From Cupriavidus sp. D384 (lineage in GTDB: Bacteria; Pseudomonadota; Gammaproteobacteria; Burkholderiales; Burkholderiaceae), in contig NZ_BBQI01000004.1 of the NCBI RefSeq assembly GCF_001652915.1, positions 1 through 64,000 on the forward strand: a DNA stretch of 64,000 nt, written 5' to 3'. Shown piece by piece: positions 35,948-48,427 of this stretch. Both the position numbers and the translations under genes were made by a program. The number at the start of each line of letters is the position of its first letter. Position 1 is the first letter of the stretch. Below the pieces are notes generated by a model. That model had not been told where the DNA came from and searched no databases. It saw nothing but the letters and a program-made list of their open reading frames with translations.

Positions 35948-36508
35948 ATGAAAATCGCACAGGAACTCCGCGTCGGCAACGTGTTCATGATCGGTTCCGA
36001 CCCGATGGTGGTTCAGAAGGCCGAGTACAACAAGTCGGGCCGTAACGCCGCTGTTGTCAAGATGAAGTACAAGAACCTGCTGACGGACGCCCCGGGCGAG
36101 TCGGTTTTCAAGGCCGACGACAAGTTCGAAGTCGTGGTGCTGGAGCGCCGCGAATGCACGTTCTCGTACTTCGCCGACCCGATGTACGTGTTCATGGACA
36201 CCGAATTCAACCAGTACGAAGTCGAGAAGGACAGCATGGGCGACGCGCTGAACTACCTCGAGGACGGCATGGCTGTTGAAGTGGTGTTCTACAACGACAA
36301 GGCCATCTCGGTGGATATGCCGACGACGCTGGTCCGCGAGATCATCTACACGGAACCGGCCGTCAAGGGCGACACCTCGTCGGGCAAGGTGCTCAAGGGC
36401 GCCAAGATCAACACCGGCTTCGAACTGCAAGTGCCGCTGTTCTGCAACATCGGCGACAAGATCGAAATCGACACGCGTACCGGCGAATACCGCAGCCGCG
36501 CCAACTAA
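35948..36508 (+). CDS. efp: Elongation factor P
   Basis: 186-residue translation factor that rescues ribosomes stalled on polyproline. Arg32 (KSGRNAAVV) replaces the usual Lys, marking the rhamnosylated EarP-type branch. Three beta-barrel domains fit the length, and the end [15 protein letters not shown] is conserved. A terminator follows. Confidence 0.97.
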   Translation: MKIAQELRVGNVFMIGSDPMVVQKAEYNKSGRNAAVVKMKYKNLLTDAPGESVFKADDKFEVVVLERRECTFSYFADPMYVFMDTEFNQYEVEKDSMGDALNYLEDGMAVEVVFYNDKAISVDMPTTLVREIIYTEPAVKGDTSSGKVLKGAKINTGFELQVPLFCNIGDKIEIDTRTGEYRSRAN

Positions 36509-36531
36509 GCTTCACGGCGCAACGCGATAAG

Positions 36532-36557
36532 AAAGGGCAGCTTCGGCTGCCCTTTTT
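36532..36557 (+). terminator. Terminator of efp
   Basis: AAAGGGCAGC pairs with GCTGCCCTTT around TTCG and runs into T bases. Confidence 0.92.
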
Positions 36558-36601
36558 GTCGTCCGCAGCCTGCCTGCCGCAGGCCCGGCATCTGCCCCCC
36601 C

Positions 36602-37651
36602 TTACTTGACCAGTCCCAGGTCCTTCAGCAGGCGCAGCGCGGCACGGTACTCGCCCTCCTGCTCGAGCTTGTTCCAGTCCAGCGGCTTGCGGCGGCCAAA
36701 CAGCTTGCGGATACGGCGCTGCGACGTCTTGGAGATCGACATATCGAGCTCGGCCAGCAGCTGATCGGCCTTCTCCGGGTTGTTGCAGATCAAGACCATG
36801 TCACAACCAGCGTCCAGCGCAGCCTTGGCGCCCTGCGTGACGGTGCCCGCGACGCTGGCGCCTTCCATGCTGAGGTCGTCGCTGAAAATCACGCCTTCGA
36901 AACCAAGCTGCGCGCGCAGGATGTCCTGGAGCCAGAAGCGCGAAAAGCCAGCCGGAGCCGGGTCCACCTTCGGGTAGATCACGTGCGCCGGCATGACCGA
37001 CGCCAGCGCCTGGCCCATCCAGTCATACGGGCGGGCGTCGTGCACCAGGATCTCGTCGAGCGTACGCTCGTCCACGGGCACCGCCACATGGGAATCGGCT
37101 TCCACGTAGCCGTGACCCGGAAAATGCTTGCCGCAATTGGCCATGCCGGCCAGCAGCAGACCATGCGTCAGGTGGTTGGCCAGCATCGTGACTACGCGCG
37201 GATCGGCATGGAATGCGCGATCGCCAATCACACCGCTGCGGCCGAAGTCCAGATCGAGCACCGGCGTGAAGCTCAAGTCGATGTCGCAGGCGCGCAACTC
37301 GGCTGCCAGCACATAGCCGCAGGCGATGGCCGCCTTGGTGGCCATCAGCACGTCGCGGTCCCACAGCTGGCCCAGTTTCGCCATGGCGGGCAGGTGCGTG
37401 AAGCCATCGGTCTTGGCGCGCTGCACGCGGCCGCCTTCGTGGTCGATGCAGATCAGCACGTCGTCGCGGACATTGCGGATCGCACGCGTCAGCGTTACCA
37501 GCTGGGCGCGCGATTCGAAATTGCGCGCGAACAGGATGACGCCGCCGGTCAACGGATGCGCGATGCGGCGCTCGTCTTCGGCGTTGAGCTGCTTGCCCAC
37601 CACATCGAGCACCACGGGACCCGGACGCTTGCCGGTCACTTTATTGTTCAT
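36602..37651 (-). CDS. nagZ: Beta-N-acetylglucosaminidase NagZ
   Basis: Cytoplasmic GH3 enzyme of peptidoglycan recycling that removes GlcNAc from 1,6-anhydro-MurNAc peptides, 349 residues. The family KHFPGHG motif appears as GKHFPGHGYVEADSH, whose His is part of the catalytic acid/base pair with Asp. The IFSDDLSMEGA segment holds the nucleophile Asp. It is last in a minus-strand run (recO-pdxJ-acpS-nagZ) and 6 bases after acpS. Confidence 0.96.
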   Translation of the reverse strand: MNNKVTGKRPGPVVLDVVGKQLNAEDERRIAHPLTGGVILFARNFESRAQLVTLTRAIRNVRDDVLICIDHEGGRVQRAKTDGFTHLPAMAKLGQLWDRDVLMATKAAIACGYVLAAELRACDIDLSFTPVLDLDFGRSGVIGDRAFHADPRVVTMLANHLTHGLLLAGMANCGKHFPGHGYVEADSHVAVPVDERTLDEILVHDARPYDWMGQALASVMPAHVIYPKVDPAPAGFSRFWLQDILRAQLGFEGVIFSDDLSMEGASVAGTVTQGAKAALDAGCDMVLICNNPEKADQLLAELDMSISKTSQRRIRKLFGRRKPLDWNKLEQEGEYRAALRLLKDLGLVK

Positions 37652-37657
37652 ATCGGT

Positions 37658-38086
37658 TCAGTTCGAGGCTGGTTCAGGCAGCGGACCAGGCAGGCCTGTC
37701 CGCTCCGCGATCGCGAAGGCGACCGCATACTCATGTTCATCGCTGACACTGACCCGAATGGTCAGGCCGCGTTCCCGAACCCACTCGGCAAGTTCACCCG
37801 TGCATTGCGGGGTGGGCTCGCCAGACGGCAGATTCAGCAATTCCATCGCGCGCCAGGTCATCGGCCAGCGCATGCCCAGCCCGATCGCCTTCGAGAAGGC
37901 TTCCTTGGCGGCAAAACGCGTAGCCAGAAACGCCAGTCCGCGCTTTTCAGAGCGGGCCTTGCGCGCGTGATAGACCTTGAGTTCGCGCGGGCCCAGCACC
38001 TTTTCGGCAAAGCGCCCACGCGTGCGGTCCATCACGCCTTGCACGCGATCGATCTGGATGATGTCGGTGCCGATGCCGTAGATCAC
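37658..38086 (-). CDS. acpS: Holo-[acyl-carrier-protein] synthase
   Basis: Transfers phosphopantetheine from CoA to ACP, 142 residues. The [14 protein letters not shown] start and the [12 protein letters not shown] motif bind the metal and CoA. The start is a GTG at 38086 that overlaps the pdxJ stop (GTGA), so the two are coupled; no better upstream start is in keeping with the family. Substrate AcpP is encoded at 50742-50981. Confidence 0.95.
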   Translation of the reverse strand: MIYGIGTDIIQIDRVQGVMDRTRGRFAEKVLGPRELKVYHARKARSEKRGLAFLATRFAAKEAFSKAIGLGMRWPMTWRAMELLNLPSGEPTPQCTGELAEWVRERGLTIRVSVSDEHEYAVAFAIAERTGLPGPLPEPASN

Positions 38087-38865
38087 GCAGCCTGCCCCGG
38101 CACGGGATAACGGGTACCCAGCCGCGCCGCCACCATGATGGCCTTCATCTCGCGCACGGCATTCTGCCAGCCGACGAACACCGCGTGCGCCACGATGGCG
38201 TGGCCGATGTTCAGTTCCTGGATGCCCGGCAGTGCCGCAATGCGCTGCACGTTCGTGTAGTGGAGGCCATGGCCGGCATTGACGATCAGGCCGTGCTTCT
38301 GGCCAGCGCGCACGCCTTCGGCCACGCGCTGGAACTCCGCCTCCTGTGCGTCGGCCGTATGGGCATCTGCATAGGCACCCGTATGAATCTCGATCACCGG
38401 CGCCTTGCACGCTGCCGCGGCGGCAATCTGGTCAGGGTCCGCATCAATGAACAGCGACACGCGGATACCCGCATCGGCCAGCTGGCGGCACGCGGCGCTG
38501 ACCTGCTCGAAATGGCCCGCCACGTCGAGGCCGCCCTCGGTGGTCACTTCCTCGCGCTTCTCCGGTACCAGGCACACGTCCTGCGGCTTGATCTCGCAGG
38601 CGATGTCGAGCATTTCCGCAGTGATCGCACATTCGAGGTTCATCCGCGTCGCCAGCTTCGGCCGCAGCGCGCGCACGTCGGCGTCACGGATATGGCGGCG
38701 ATCTTCGCGCAGGTGCAGCGTAATCAGGTCCGCGCCGGCTTCCTCGGCCTGCAGGGCGGCCTGGATCGGGTCGGGATAGACCGTGCCGCGCGCATTGCGC
38801 AGCGTGGCAACGTGATCGATGTTGACGCCGAGGTCGATGACCCCGGGATTCGCGTGGAAGATCAT
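38083..38865 (-). CDS. pdxJ: Pyridoxine 5'-phosphate synthase
   Basis: Last step of de novo vitamin B6 synthesis, 260 residues, TIM barrel. The [22 protein letters not shown] start, HLREDRRHI and [12 protein letters not shown] are signatures. It lies between recO (27 bases upstream) and acpS (4-base overlap), the conserved order. Confidence 0.97.
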   Translation of the reverse strand: MIFHANPGVIDLGVNIDHVATLRNARGTVYPDPIQAALQAEEAGADLITLHLREDRRHIRDADVRALRPKLATRMNLECAITAEMLDIACEIKPQDVCLVPEKREEVTTEGGLDVAGHFEQVSAACRQLADAGIRVSLFIDADPDQIAAAAACKAPVIEIHTGAYADAHTADAQEAEFQRVAEGVRAGQKHGLIVNAGHGLHYTNVQRIAALPGIQELNIGHAIVAHAVFVGWQNAVREMKAIMVAARLGTRYPVPGQAA

Positions 38866-38892
38866 GCCGGCTTGCTCAGAGGGAATTGGGAA

Positions 38893-39774
38893 TCAAAGGT
38901 ACTGCAGATCGATCAGGATCTGGCGCGTTTTCAGCGGCTCGCCCTGTAGATAATAATGCAGGAGGAACCGCATCAACGCGCGGCTTTGCGTAACCGTTTG
39001 TGCGCGTCCGTAGTCGTCCTGCGCCATGTCCAGCAGCGTCTGCCCCGACACGACGGGCCAGCTCGACGGATCGCTGGCATGGGCGCGCCGCACGCCGCGC
39101 TCGGGCTGGTAGACATAGTCGAGCCCGGGCTGCACGCGCTCGCCCGTTTTGATGCATTGGTCGAACGCCACCGCGAAGCCGGTTTCCTGCAGCAGCACAC
39201 GTTCGAAACCGCGCAACACCAGGCTCGCAGGCTCGCCATGTGCCAGGCGCGTCAGCGTGATCATGTAGTGCTTGAACAGCGAGGGGTGTGCGTCTTCCCG
39301 CGGGCAGAATCGCAATAGCAATTCATTCAGATAGAAGCCCGACAGCAGCCCATCGCCAGCCAGCGGCAGCATGCCGCCCATGTACTCGGCCTTGGTCAGC
39401 GTCTTGACCTCGCCGCGGCCAGTCCACGACAACGAAATGGGATGAAAATGCTGCAGCACGGCGCGCAGCGCCGAATGCGGTCGCTTGGCGCCCTTGGCGA
39501 CCATCGCCATGCGGCCGTGATCGCGCGTGAAGACGTCGAGAATCAGGCTGGTCTCGCGATAGGGATAGGCATGCAGCACGAATCCCGCCTCGTTGGTGAC
39601 GCGCAACTCCGAGCGCGCCGGCACGATGCGCATCGCGCGGTCCATCATTTCGCGCCCGGCCGCCACGGCCGGACTCAGCGCAGGAATGGCGCCCGACTCC
39701 AGCACCTCGGCGGCCTCCTCGGCAATCGGATCGGCACTTCGCGCACGCGGCGCGCCGCGGCGCACGTCAGGCAT
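38893..39774 (-). CDS. recO: DNA repair protein RecO
   Basis: RecFOR pathway mediator that loads RecA on SSB-coated DNA. The 293-residue form carries an unusual N-terminal extension of about 55 residues (Arg/Ala-rich) before the OB-fold ([37 protein letters not shown]). The family's zinc site is not clear. The start at 39774 lies 5 bases from the era stop; an internal start nearer the OB-fold is possible. Confidence 0.93.
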   Translation of the reverse strand: MPDVRRGAPRARSADPIAEEAAEVLESGAIPALSPAVAAGREMMDRAMRIVPARSELRVTNEAGFVLHAYPYRETSLILDVFTRDHGRMAMVAKGAKRPHSALRAVLQHFHPISLSWTGRGEVKTLTKAEYMGGMLPLAGDGLLSGFYLNELLLRFCPREDAHPSLFKHYMITLTRLAHGEPASLVLRGFERVLLQETGFAVAFDQCIKTGERVQPGLDYVYQPERGVRRAHASDPSSWPVVSGQTLLDMAQDDYGRAQTVTQSRALMRFLLHYYLQGEPLKTRQILIDLQYL

Positions 39775-39779
39775 CTTGC

Positions 39780-40718
39780 TCACTCGTAGCCGTAGGCGCG
39801 CAATCCGGCTTCGTTGTCGGCCCAGCCGCTCTTGACCTTGATCCACATCTCCAGGTAGACCTTGCCATCGAACAGCTTCTCCATGTCGAGGCGAGCCTCG
39901 GTAGAGATCTGCTTGAGCTTGCTGCCCTTGTTGCCAATGATCATGGCCTTGTGAGCGTCGCGCTCAACCAGGATCGTGGCGAAAATGCGGCGCAGCCGCC
40001 CTTCCGTCTCGAACTTGTCGATGACGACGGTGCTCGTGTACGGCAGTTCGTCGCCAGTCCAGCGGAACACCTTTTCACGGATGATTTCCGATGCCAGGAA
40101 GCGCTCGCTGCGATCGGTCATCGCATCGACGTCGTACATCGGCTCGCCTTCCGGCAGGTACGGCCGGATGATGGCAAGCAGGCGGTCGATGTGGTCGCGC
40201 GTCTTGGCCGACATCGGCACCACTTCCGTGAACGGAAAGCGCTGCCCCATCTGCTCCAGGAACGGCATCATCACTTCCGAACGGCCTTCGCCGATGCGGT
40301 CGAGCTTGTTGCACACCAGCAGCACCGGCACGTTCTTCGGCAGCAGCGCCATCACCTTTTCGTCATCGGGGCCGAAATAACCGGCCTCCACGACGAACAG
40401 CACGATATCCACCGACGACAGCGTCGATGTCACCGCGCGGTTCAGCGAACGGTTCAATGCGCTGGCATGGCGCGTCTGGAAACCCGGCGTGTCGGCGAAA
40501 ACGTACTGCGCGTCGTCGGTGGTCTGAATACCGACGATACGGTGGCGCGTGGTCTGGGCCTTGCGTGACGTGATGCTGATCTTCTGGCCAACCAGCGCGT
40601 TCATCAGCGTGGACTTGCCCACGTTCGGGCGGCCTACGATGGCTACGGTGCCGCAGCGAAACGCCGCGGCGCCGGATGTTTCCGCCGCATCCTGCTGCGG
40701 AGGGAGAGAATCGGTCAT
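39780..40718 (-). CDS. era: GTPase Era
   Basis: Ribosome-assembly GTPase acting on the 16S rRNA 3' end, 312 residues. The G motifs are [14 protein letters not shown] (G1), DTPGFQ (G3) and NKLD (G4). The KH domain is in the C-terminal part ([13 protein letters not shown]). The start overlaps the rnc stop by ATGA, the conserved rnc-era coupling. Confidence 0.98.
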   Translation of the reverse strand: MTDSLPPQQDAAETSGAAAFRCGTVAIVGRPNVGKSTLMNALVGQKISITSRKAQTTRHRIVGIQTTDDAQYVFADTPGFQTRHASALNRSLNRAVTSTLSSVDIVLFVVEAGYFGPDDEKVMALLPKNVPVLLVCNKLDRIGEGRSEVMMPFLEQMGQRFPFTEVVPMSAKTRDHIDRLLAIIRPYLPEGEPMYDVDAMTDRSERFLASEIIREKVFRWTGDELPYTSTVVIDKFETEGRLRRIFATILVERDAHKAMIIGNKGSKLKQISTEARLDMEKLFDGKVYLEMWIKVKSGWADNEAGLRAYGYE

Positions 40719-41485
40719 TCCTTCAACCTGAGAGACAACTGGGGATCCTGGGGCACCGGCTGCTTGCGTGTCTTGCCCGTTCGCTCTGCGCGGCTGCGCT
40801 TGAGCAATTGGGGCACGAGCTTCTGGACTTCGTCCAGCGCAAGCTTGGCCGCTGCCTGTTCGGCCGCGCGGCGCGACGCGCCGGTGCCGAACACGCGTAC
40901 CTCCAGTTTAGGCACGATGCATTCGACTTCAAATTGCTGGCTGTGCGCCGCACCGTGAGTGGCAATGACGTTGTACTGCGGCAGGGCAATCTTGTGACCC
41001 TGCAGATACTCCTGGAGCAGCGTCTTGGCATCCTTGCCCAGCGTGCGCGGATCCACCTGCTCCAGAATCGGGATATACAGCTTGCGGATCAACGCCCGGG
41101 CGGCGTCGAACCCACTATCGAGAAACACGGCCCCGACGATCGCCTCGAGCGCATCCGCGAGAATCGACGGGCGGCGGAAACCGCCGCTTTTCAGCTCGCC
41201 TTCACCCAGCCGCAGCGCGTCGGACAACTGCAGCATCTGGGCGATCTCGTACAGGGCCTGCTGCTTGACCAGATTGGCACGCACGCGGGACAGATCGCCC
41301 TCGTCCAGCTTGCCGAACATGCCGTACAGCATGTCCGCCACCGCGCAGTTCAGCACCGAATCGCCAAGGAATTCCAGGCGTTCGTTGTGCTGCGCGCTAT
41401 GACTGCGATGCGTGAGCGCCTGCTGCAGCAATTCGGGCTTGCTGAATCGGTAGCCGAGACGTTGCTGCAAGGCGTCGAGGGTCAT
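40715..41485 (-). CDS. rnc: Ribonuclease III
   Basis: Double-strand RNA endonuclease, 256 residues. The signature [12 protein letters not shown] lies in the nuclease domain, and a C-terminal dsRNA-binding domain ([20 protein letters not shown]) follows. A Lys/Arg tail of about 25 residues is extra. It precedes era and follows the DUF4845 gene by 4 bases. Confidence 0.98.
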   Translation of the reverse strand: MTLDALQQRLGYRFSKPELLQQALTHRSHSAQHNERLEFLGDSVLNCAVADMLYGMFGKLDEGDLSRVRANLVKQQALYEIAQMLQLSDALRLGEGELKSGGFRRPSILADALEAIVGAVFLDSGFDAARALIRKLYIPILEQVDPRTLGKDAKTLLQEYLQGHKIALPQYNVIATHGAAHSQQFEVECIVPKLEVRVFGTGASRRAAEQAAAKLALDEVQKLVPQLLKRSRAERTGKTRKQPVPQDPQLSLRLKE

Positions 41486-41489
41486 GTCT

Positions 41490-41882
41490 TTACTGCGTTC
41501 CCGAATAGGTAATCAAAAAACTCAACGGACCATAGATCCTGACTTCGGTCCGGTATTCGAAGCCGATCGTGCGAATGCGCCCGCTCTCGTCCTCGTTCAC
41601 GTCCAGATCCTCGCCCCGGATCGAACCGATATTGTCGATCAAGGCCTGCTTGTCGAAATTGGCCGCAACTTCCTTGCGGTTATTCGAAGTGTCGCGCGCG
41701 TAGGTTACCGCCCGCTTGACCGAGAAATATTCCAGCATGCTGGGAATCGACTTCAATGCCGGCAAAGCCACTGCCAACACCAGCATGATGACCACCAGCA
41801 TCGATCCCAACGAAAATCCGCGTGATTTATTAATCACAAATACACGGACTTTCCCCCTGCTACCCAAAGACTTCTGACCCAT
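41490..41882 (-). CDS. DUF4845 membrane protein
   Basis: A 130-residue protein with one N-terminal transmembrane segment ([17 protein letters not shown]) and a periplasmic part. DUF4845 genes sit between lepB and rnc in many beta- and gammaproteobacteria, as here. Function is not known. Confidence 0.9.
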   Translation of the reverse strand: MGQKSLGSRGKVRVFVINKSRGFSLGSMLVVIMLVLAVALPALKSIPSMLEYFSVKRAVTYARDTSNNRKEVAANFDKQALIDNIGSIRGEDLDVNEDESGRIRTIGFEYRTEVRIYGPLSFLITYSGTQ

Positions 41883-41933
41883 CGCGCTGCCCTCTATATT
41901 GAGTGTTTTGCGCTGCGTAGTGCCTGAAACGGC

Positions 41934-42833
41934 TTATTTGAACGACCCTACGCGCCCGAAATTGCCCAGATTCATCCAGATCATGAAGGCCTTGCCGACG
42001 ATATTCTTGTCGGGTACGAAGCCCCAGTATCGGGAATCCAGGCTGTTGTCACGGTTATCCCCCATGACGAAATAGTGACCTTCCGGCACTTTACACGTCA
42101 GTCCCTGCTGATTGTAAGTGCAGTTCTCGCGGAACGGAAAATCCGGATCGGCGCCCGCCACAAATGCCGGCCGGTCCGTGTCATTCAGGATGCCATGTTC
42201 GGGGCCGCCCGGCAGCTTTTCAGTGAAATGCTTCGAATATGCCAGACGTTCCTCGTCCAGGTAGTCGGGCAGCGCACTGTATTCGGCCGGCTTGCCGTTG
42301 ATGGTCAGCTTCTTGTTTTCGTAACGCACCACGTCGCCCGGCACACCGATCACGCGCTTGATGTAGTCCAGCGACTCGTCCTTCGGGTAGCGGAACACCA
42401 TGACATCGCCGCGTTGCGGCTCGCCCACGTCCATGATTTTCTTGTTCACCACCGGCAGGCGAATACCGTAGTCGTACTTGTTCACCAGGATGAAGTCGCC
42501 GATCAGCAGCGTGGGGATCATCGACCCGGACGGGATCTTGAACGGCTCCACCACAAACGACCGCAGCACGAAAACCGCCAGGATGACCGGGAAGAAACTC
42601 GCCGAATACTCGAGCCACCACGGCTGACGCATTTTTTCTTCCGCCAGCTTCGCACGCGAGCGGTCCAGCTCCGTGCCGGCCTGCACGGCCTGCACGTGCT
42701 GGCGCTGGGCATCGAATTCAGCCAGCGCCAGTTGTGTCACGCTGCGGCGATGACGCTCGAATACGAGCTTGTCCGCGACCCAGGCAATGCCCGTAATGAC
42801 CACCAGCACAAAAAGGATCAGTGCGAAATTCAT
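41934..42833 (-). CDS. lepB: Signal peptidase I
   Basis: Inner-membrane serine/lysine peptidase that removes Sec signal peptides, 299 residues. Catalytic Ser104 is in PSGSMIPTLL and Lys159 in YIKRVIGVPGD. Two N-terminal transmembrane helices (LILFVLVVITGIAW and FFPVILAVFVLRSFVV) flank a cytoplasmic loop. The MGDNRDNSLDSRYWGFVPD motif is intact. It lies 63 bases after lepA. Confidence 0.98.
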   Translation of the reverse strand: MNFALILFVLVVITGIAWVADKLVFERHRRSVTQLALAEFDAQRQHVQAVQAGTELDRSRAKLAEEKMRQPWWLEYSASFFPVILAVFVLRSFVVEPFKIPSGSMIPTLLIGDFILVNKYDYGIRLPVVNKKIMDVGEPQRGDVMVFRYPKDESLDYIKRVIGVPGDVVRYENKKLTINGKPAEYSALPDYLDEERLAYSKHFTEKLPGGPEHGILNDTDRPAFVAGADPDFPFRENCTYNQQGLTCKVPEGHYFVMGDNRDNSLDSRYWGFVPDKNIVGKAFMIWMNLGNFGRVGSFK

Positions 42834-42896
42834 GACGGCTTGGAGTGATGTCGATTTGTTGGTATCGCCAGCTTGTTATCGGCGGGGCGCAAGCGT

Positions 42897-44690
<1,794 letters not shown>

Positions 44691-44950
44691 CTAGTGATCT
44701 GGAAAACGCCAGCGCGGCCCGGCAAGCCAGGGATGGCGCGGGCGCGGCAAAAAGTGGGGCGCACGGTTTTGCGCCAATCCGCGATTTTACCGGATTTTCA
44801 AGGACTTCCGTCGCGCGAAATGCCTTTGCGCACCGGGAATCCGGGCCCTTTGGCATGGCGCTTGCCGCACCTTGCCAAAAAACGATCGCGCCGGAGGGCA
44901 TCCGGCGCGATCAGTCGACCTTCTGGCGGCCGGAACGGCCGCGCCATGCC

Positions 44951-46444
44951 CTAGCGGCTCTGGCTCGGACGCAGGGTCAGCACCTGGGTCGCATCGCCAC
45001 GCCGCACGAACACCGCGGCCATCCGGCTCTTGTCCAGCGACTTGACCAGATCGTTGAACTGACGCGCACCCGTCACATCCGTATCGCCCACGCGCAGGAT
45101 GATGTCGCCCGGGCGGATGCCGGCACGTGCCGCAGGACCGTCCGCCGTATCCACTTCCACGCCGGACTTGACCTTGAGTTCACGCAGGCGCGCTTCCGGG
45201 ATGTCGTTCACGATGAGACCCAGCGCATTTGGCTTGGCTGTCGGCTGCTCTTCTCCGCCGCCGCTGCCCTTCCGGTCTCCCTTGCGCGCCGCAACCTTGG
45301 CATTGTCGGGCTCCAGCTCCGTCACGGTAATTTGCACCTCGCGCGTCTGGCCCTTGCGCCACACCTGCAGCGGTACCCGCGTACCCGGCTTGGTATCGCC
45401 CACCATGCGCGGCAGGTCGGAAGCCTTCTCGATATCGCGCCCATTGAACTTCAGGATGATGTCGCCAGCCTCGATGCCCGCCTTTTCGGCCGGGCCACCC
45501 GGCTCGACGCTGCCCACGAGTGCGCCGCGGGCACGACCCAGACCGAGCGAATCGGCCGCTTCCTTGGAAACGTCGCTGATCGCCACGGCAATACGGCCGC
45601 GCGTGACCTTGCCATTTGCCTTGAGCTGCTCCGACACACGCATCGCCTCGTCGATCGGAATCGCGAACGAAATGCCCATGTACCCGCCGCTGCGGCTGTA
45701 GATCTGCGAGTTGATGCCGATGACTTCGCCGCGCAGGTTGATCAGCGGGCCGCCGGAGTTGCCGGGGTTCACCGCCACATCGGTCTGGATGAACGGCAGA
45801 TAGTCGCCCGTATCACGCCCCTTGGCCGATACGATGCCAGCGGTCACACTGTTATCCAGGCCGAACGGCGAGCCGATCGCCAACACCCATTCGCCAGGAC
45901 GAATCTTGTCCGAATCGCCCAGCGCCAGGCGCGGCAGGCCGGTCGCCTCGATCTTGAGCAGCGCCACGTCGGTGCGCTTGTCCGAGCCAATCAGCTTGGC
46001 CTTGAACTCGCGCTTGTCCGGCAGCGTCACATAGATGGTCTCGGCATCGGCCACGACATGAGCGTTGGTCATCACGTAGCCATCCTGGCTGATGATGAAG
46101 CCCGACCCCACGCCACGGCTCTGCTCCTCGCCCTGGGGCGGCGTCTGCGGTTGCCCACGACGCGGCGGTGTAGGCTGCCCAGGCATCGGCACGCCAAAGA
46201 ACCGGCGGAAAAACTCCGCCATTTCATCGTCGTCGGGCGAATTGCCGCCACGCGACCGGACCCGCTCGGTGGTACGGATATTTACCACGGCCGGACTGGC
46301 CTTCTCGACGAGGTCCGTGAAGTCGGGCAGGTTGTAATTCGAGGCCGCCGCCTGGGCGTGGCCCAGTTCGGAAACGGCCGGACCGAGCACGAGCATGGCC
46401 ACCATGACCATGGCCCGCGCCAGGGCGGGGGATCTGGAAATCAT
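44951..46444 (-). CDS. mucD: DegP/MucD-type periplasmic serine protease
   Basis: HtrA-family protease, 497 residues, with a signal peptide (ALARAMVMVAMLVLGPAVSELGHA) and the triad His129 (TNAHVV), Asp159 (RTDVALL) and Ser230 (GNSGGPL). Two PDZ domains follow. It is last of the rpoE-rseA-rseB-mucD cluster and degrades misfolded envelope proteins. The start at 46444 places the signal peptide at the N-terminus. Confidence 0.95.
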   Translation of the reverse strand: MISRSPALARAMVMVAMLVLGPAVSELGHAQAAASNYNLPDFTDLVEKASPAVVNIRTTERVRSRGGNSPDDDEMAEFFRRFFGVPMPGQPTPPRRGQPQTPPQGEEQSRGVGSGFIISQDGYVMTNAHVVADAETIYVTLPDKREFKAKLIGSDKRTDVALLKIEATGLPRLALGDSDKIRPGEWVLAIGSPFGLDNSVTAGIVSAKGRDTGDYLPFIQTDVAVNPGNSGGPLINLRGEVIGINSQIYSRSGGYMGISFAIPIDEAMRVSEQLKANGKVTRGRIAVAISDVSKEAADSLGLGRARGALVGSVEPGGPAEKAGIEAGDIILKFNGRDIEKASDLPRMVGDTKPGTRVPLQVWRKGQTREVQITVTELEPDNAKVAARKGDRKGSGGGEEQPTAKPNALGLIVNDIPEARLRELKVKSGVEVDTADGPAARAGIRPGDIILRVGDTDVTGARQFNDLVKSLDKSRMAAVFVRRGDATQVLTLRPSQSR

Positions 46445-46576
46445 CGACGAACTCCCGGGAGAATCAGCGAGAAACGGATGCTTCGCGGCAGGCCAAGGCC
46501 GGGGCGCCTGCGAAGCGCACTGCCTGGTGGTCCGGCGAGGGATTCGCTGCCCCGTCGCCGCCACGCCAAGATTCGC

Positions 46577-47665
46577 TCAGTGTAACGCCTTGGGCGGGCG
46601 GTACTCCACGCCGGCGGCGAACTGCTTCACGGTTGCGGCAGGCACCTCGCCGACCACGGTAATCCAATAGTCGGACACCCGTCGCACCACCACCTGGGTG
46701 GCGCCCAGTGAAGCCACGCCTTCGCGGCGGGCGCGTTGTTCGGACACCGGCTCGATAAACACCGAAAGTCCGGTCAGTCCGTCGCTATAGACGATCTGCA
46801 GTACCTCGAAGACACCCGCGGGCTTGGCACCCTGCGTCGGCGCGCGCAACTCGCCCAGCGGGCGACGCACCTCGCGGATCTTCTGGAAACCCTTGATCGG
46901 GGCGTTGATCGTCCACCCCTCGTCGGCGATATTGGCCGGCTGGTAGCTAACCTCGTAGTGATTCCACGAGCTTGCACCCTTGATCGCGTTCAGGATGCGC
47001 TGCTTGTCGGACGGCACGCCGATGTCGACCTGCGAAAACGCCACCTGTTCGAGCACCTTGCCGCCCTCGCCAATCGTCTGAGCGCGCATCAGCAGGCCAG
47101 AATTCTTGTCCGCCCACAGGCGCACCGCATAGCGCGCGACATCGTGTGGCTCCAGCGCGAAGACTTCGCACTCAACGCCCGCCACGCGTTCGGCGGGCAG
47201 CTTGCGCATGTCGTACAGATCCAGCACGTCGCTCTTGTTGGTCGCGAGCAGCGCGGGGAAGCGGTCCTTTGCCTCCTGCTTCTCGATCACGACGAGCTTC
47301 GCTTCGGGGATCAGGCTGTGCACCACGTCGTTTTGCCGCAGTACCTCGCGCGGCTTGCCGTCGAGCGTTTCCAGCCGTTCGTATTCGTTGTTGACGAGGT
47401 CGCTGTAGTGCTGGATCCGCGAGGCATGCATGACGCTGCCGCGCTGGTAGATCAGCGTGCCGACGTAGTTTTCGCGCTGCGCGGCGCGGTGGATCTTGTT
47501 GAGCCACGCTGTGGCATCGCGTCGACTCAGCGCGCTGTCAGACGGCTGCGCGGTGGCTGCGGCAGCGGTCAGACACAAGGCCAGAAAAAAGGACCTGCGC
47601 AGGCCCTTCTTTCCGTGTACGCCCGCGACATCGGCGGGCGACCGTCCTTTATGCATGTCCGGCAT
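46577..47665 (-). CDS. rseB: Sigma-E regulator RseB/MucB
   Basis: Periplasmic protein (362 residues) that binds the anti-sigma factor RseA and senses envelope damage. It has a signal peptide (FFLALCLTAAAATAQ) and RseB-type segments (YQRGSVMHASRIQHYSD, VSDYWITVVGEVP). The start codon overlaps the rseA stop (TAATG). Met4 is an alternative start. Confidence 0.93.
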   Translation of the reverse strand: MPDMHKGRSPADVAGVHGKKGLRRSFFLALCLTAAAATAQPSDSALSRRDATAWLNKIHRAAQRENYVGTLIYQRGSVMHASRIQHYSDLVNNEYERLETLDGKPREVLRQNDVVHSLIPEAKLVVIEKQEAKDRFPALLATNKSDVLDLYDMRKLPAERVAGVECEVFALEPHDVARYAVRLWADKNSGLLMRAQTIGEGGKVLEQVAFSQVDIGVPSDKQRILNAIKGASSWNHYEVSYQPANIADEGWTINAPIKGFQKIREVRRPLGELRAPTQGAKPAGVFEVLQIVYSDGLTGLSVFIEPVSEQRARREGVASLGATQVVVRRVSDYWITVVGEVPAATVKQFAAGVEYRPPKALH

Positions 47666-48321
47666 TATTCCTGCGAATTATCCTGGGAGAAATTGGCACC
47701 ATTGGCCACGGTACGCATGGTCGGCACAAAGGCGTCCGTTGCCACAGACGTGCGGTGCGCACGCAGGTACTCGTCGAGACGTGGATCGCGGATCATCTGC
47801 GCGTTGTCGGCAGAAACCGTGACGATCCCGCCAGCGGCCGGCGCGACCGAGGCACCCGCCTTCATGGCGCCGCCCGGCTGCTGTTCCATGCGCGCCACGA
47901 TGGCATCCGGCGCACCGGTGTCGCCCGGCCCACGCATCTGCGGCACGACCACCCAGCTGACAGCCGCAACGGCGGCGGCAATCGCGGTTCCGGGCATGAC
48001 GCGGCGCACCCACGACGGGCGCACCAGCAGGCGCTGCCGGCCCGCGGCGGCCACGGCTGGCACAAGCACGTGCGGCTCGGACTCGAGTTGCGCGGAGAAA
48101 CGGGAAAGAAAATCCGTGGTTGACCCCGCGTGCGTCAGTTCTTCCGAACGCAACGTGTCACCGATCAGTTGATACATCGACCATTCGGCCATTCCGGCAT
48201 CGCCTTTGGCGATATCGAGTGCCGCGTCGATTTCGTGCGCCTGCAGTTCCCCATCCATCAGGATCGAGATCTGCTCCGCTGCTTCCATTACATGAACCGA
48301 CTGCTTATGAGCCTGACCCAT
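47665..48321 (-). CDS. rseA: Anti-sigma-E factor RseA
   Basis: Single-pass membrane protein of 218 residues. The N-terminal cytoplasmic part (ISILMDGELQAHEIDAALD, then WSMYQLIGDTLR) is the sigma-binding RseA_N domain. A transmembrane segment (GTAIAAAVAAVSWVVVP) and a periplasmic part follow. Regulated proteolysis frees sigma-E. The start at 48321 is chosen; an upstream Met at 48366 is less plausible. Confidence 0.93.
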   Translation of the reverse strand: MGQAHKQSVHVMEAAEQISILMDGELQAHEIDAALDIAKGDAGMAEWSMYQLIGDTLRSEELTHAGSTTDFLSRFSAQLESEPHVLVPAVAAAGRQRLLVRPSWVRRVMPGTAIAAAVAAVSWVVVPQMRGPGDTGAPDAIVARMEQQPGGAMKAGASVAPAAGGIVTVSADNAQMIRDPRLDEYLRAHRTSVATDAFVPTMRTVANGANFSQDNSQE

Positions 48322-48427
48322 TTCCAACCCCAAGAAATTCCATTGAACACCGATAAATCCCGTCACTACCGCTTGTCGTTTATCGATGCAGGAATAGGCT
48401 GCAACGCTGGCTGCACGACATTCTCAC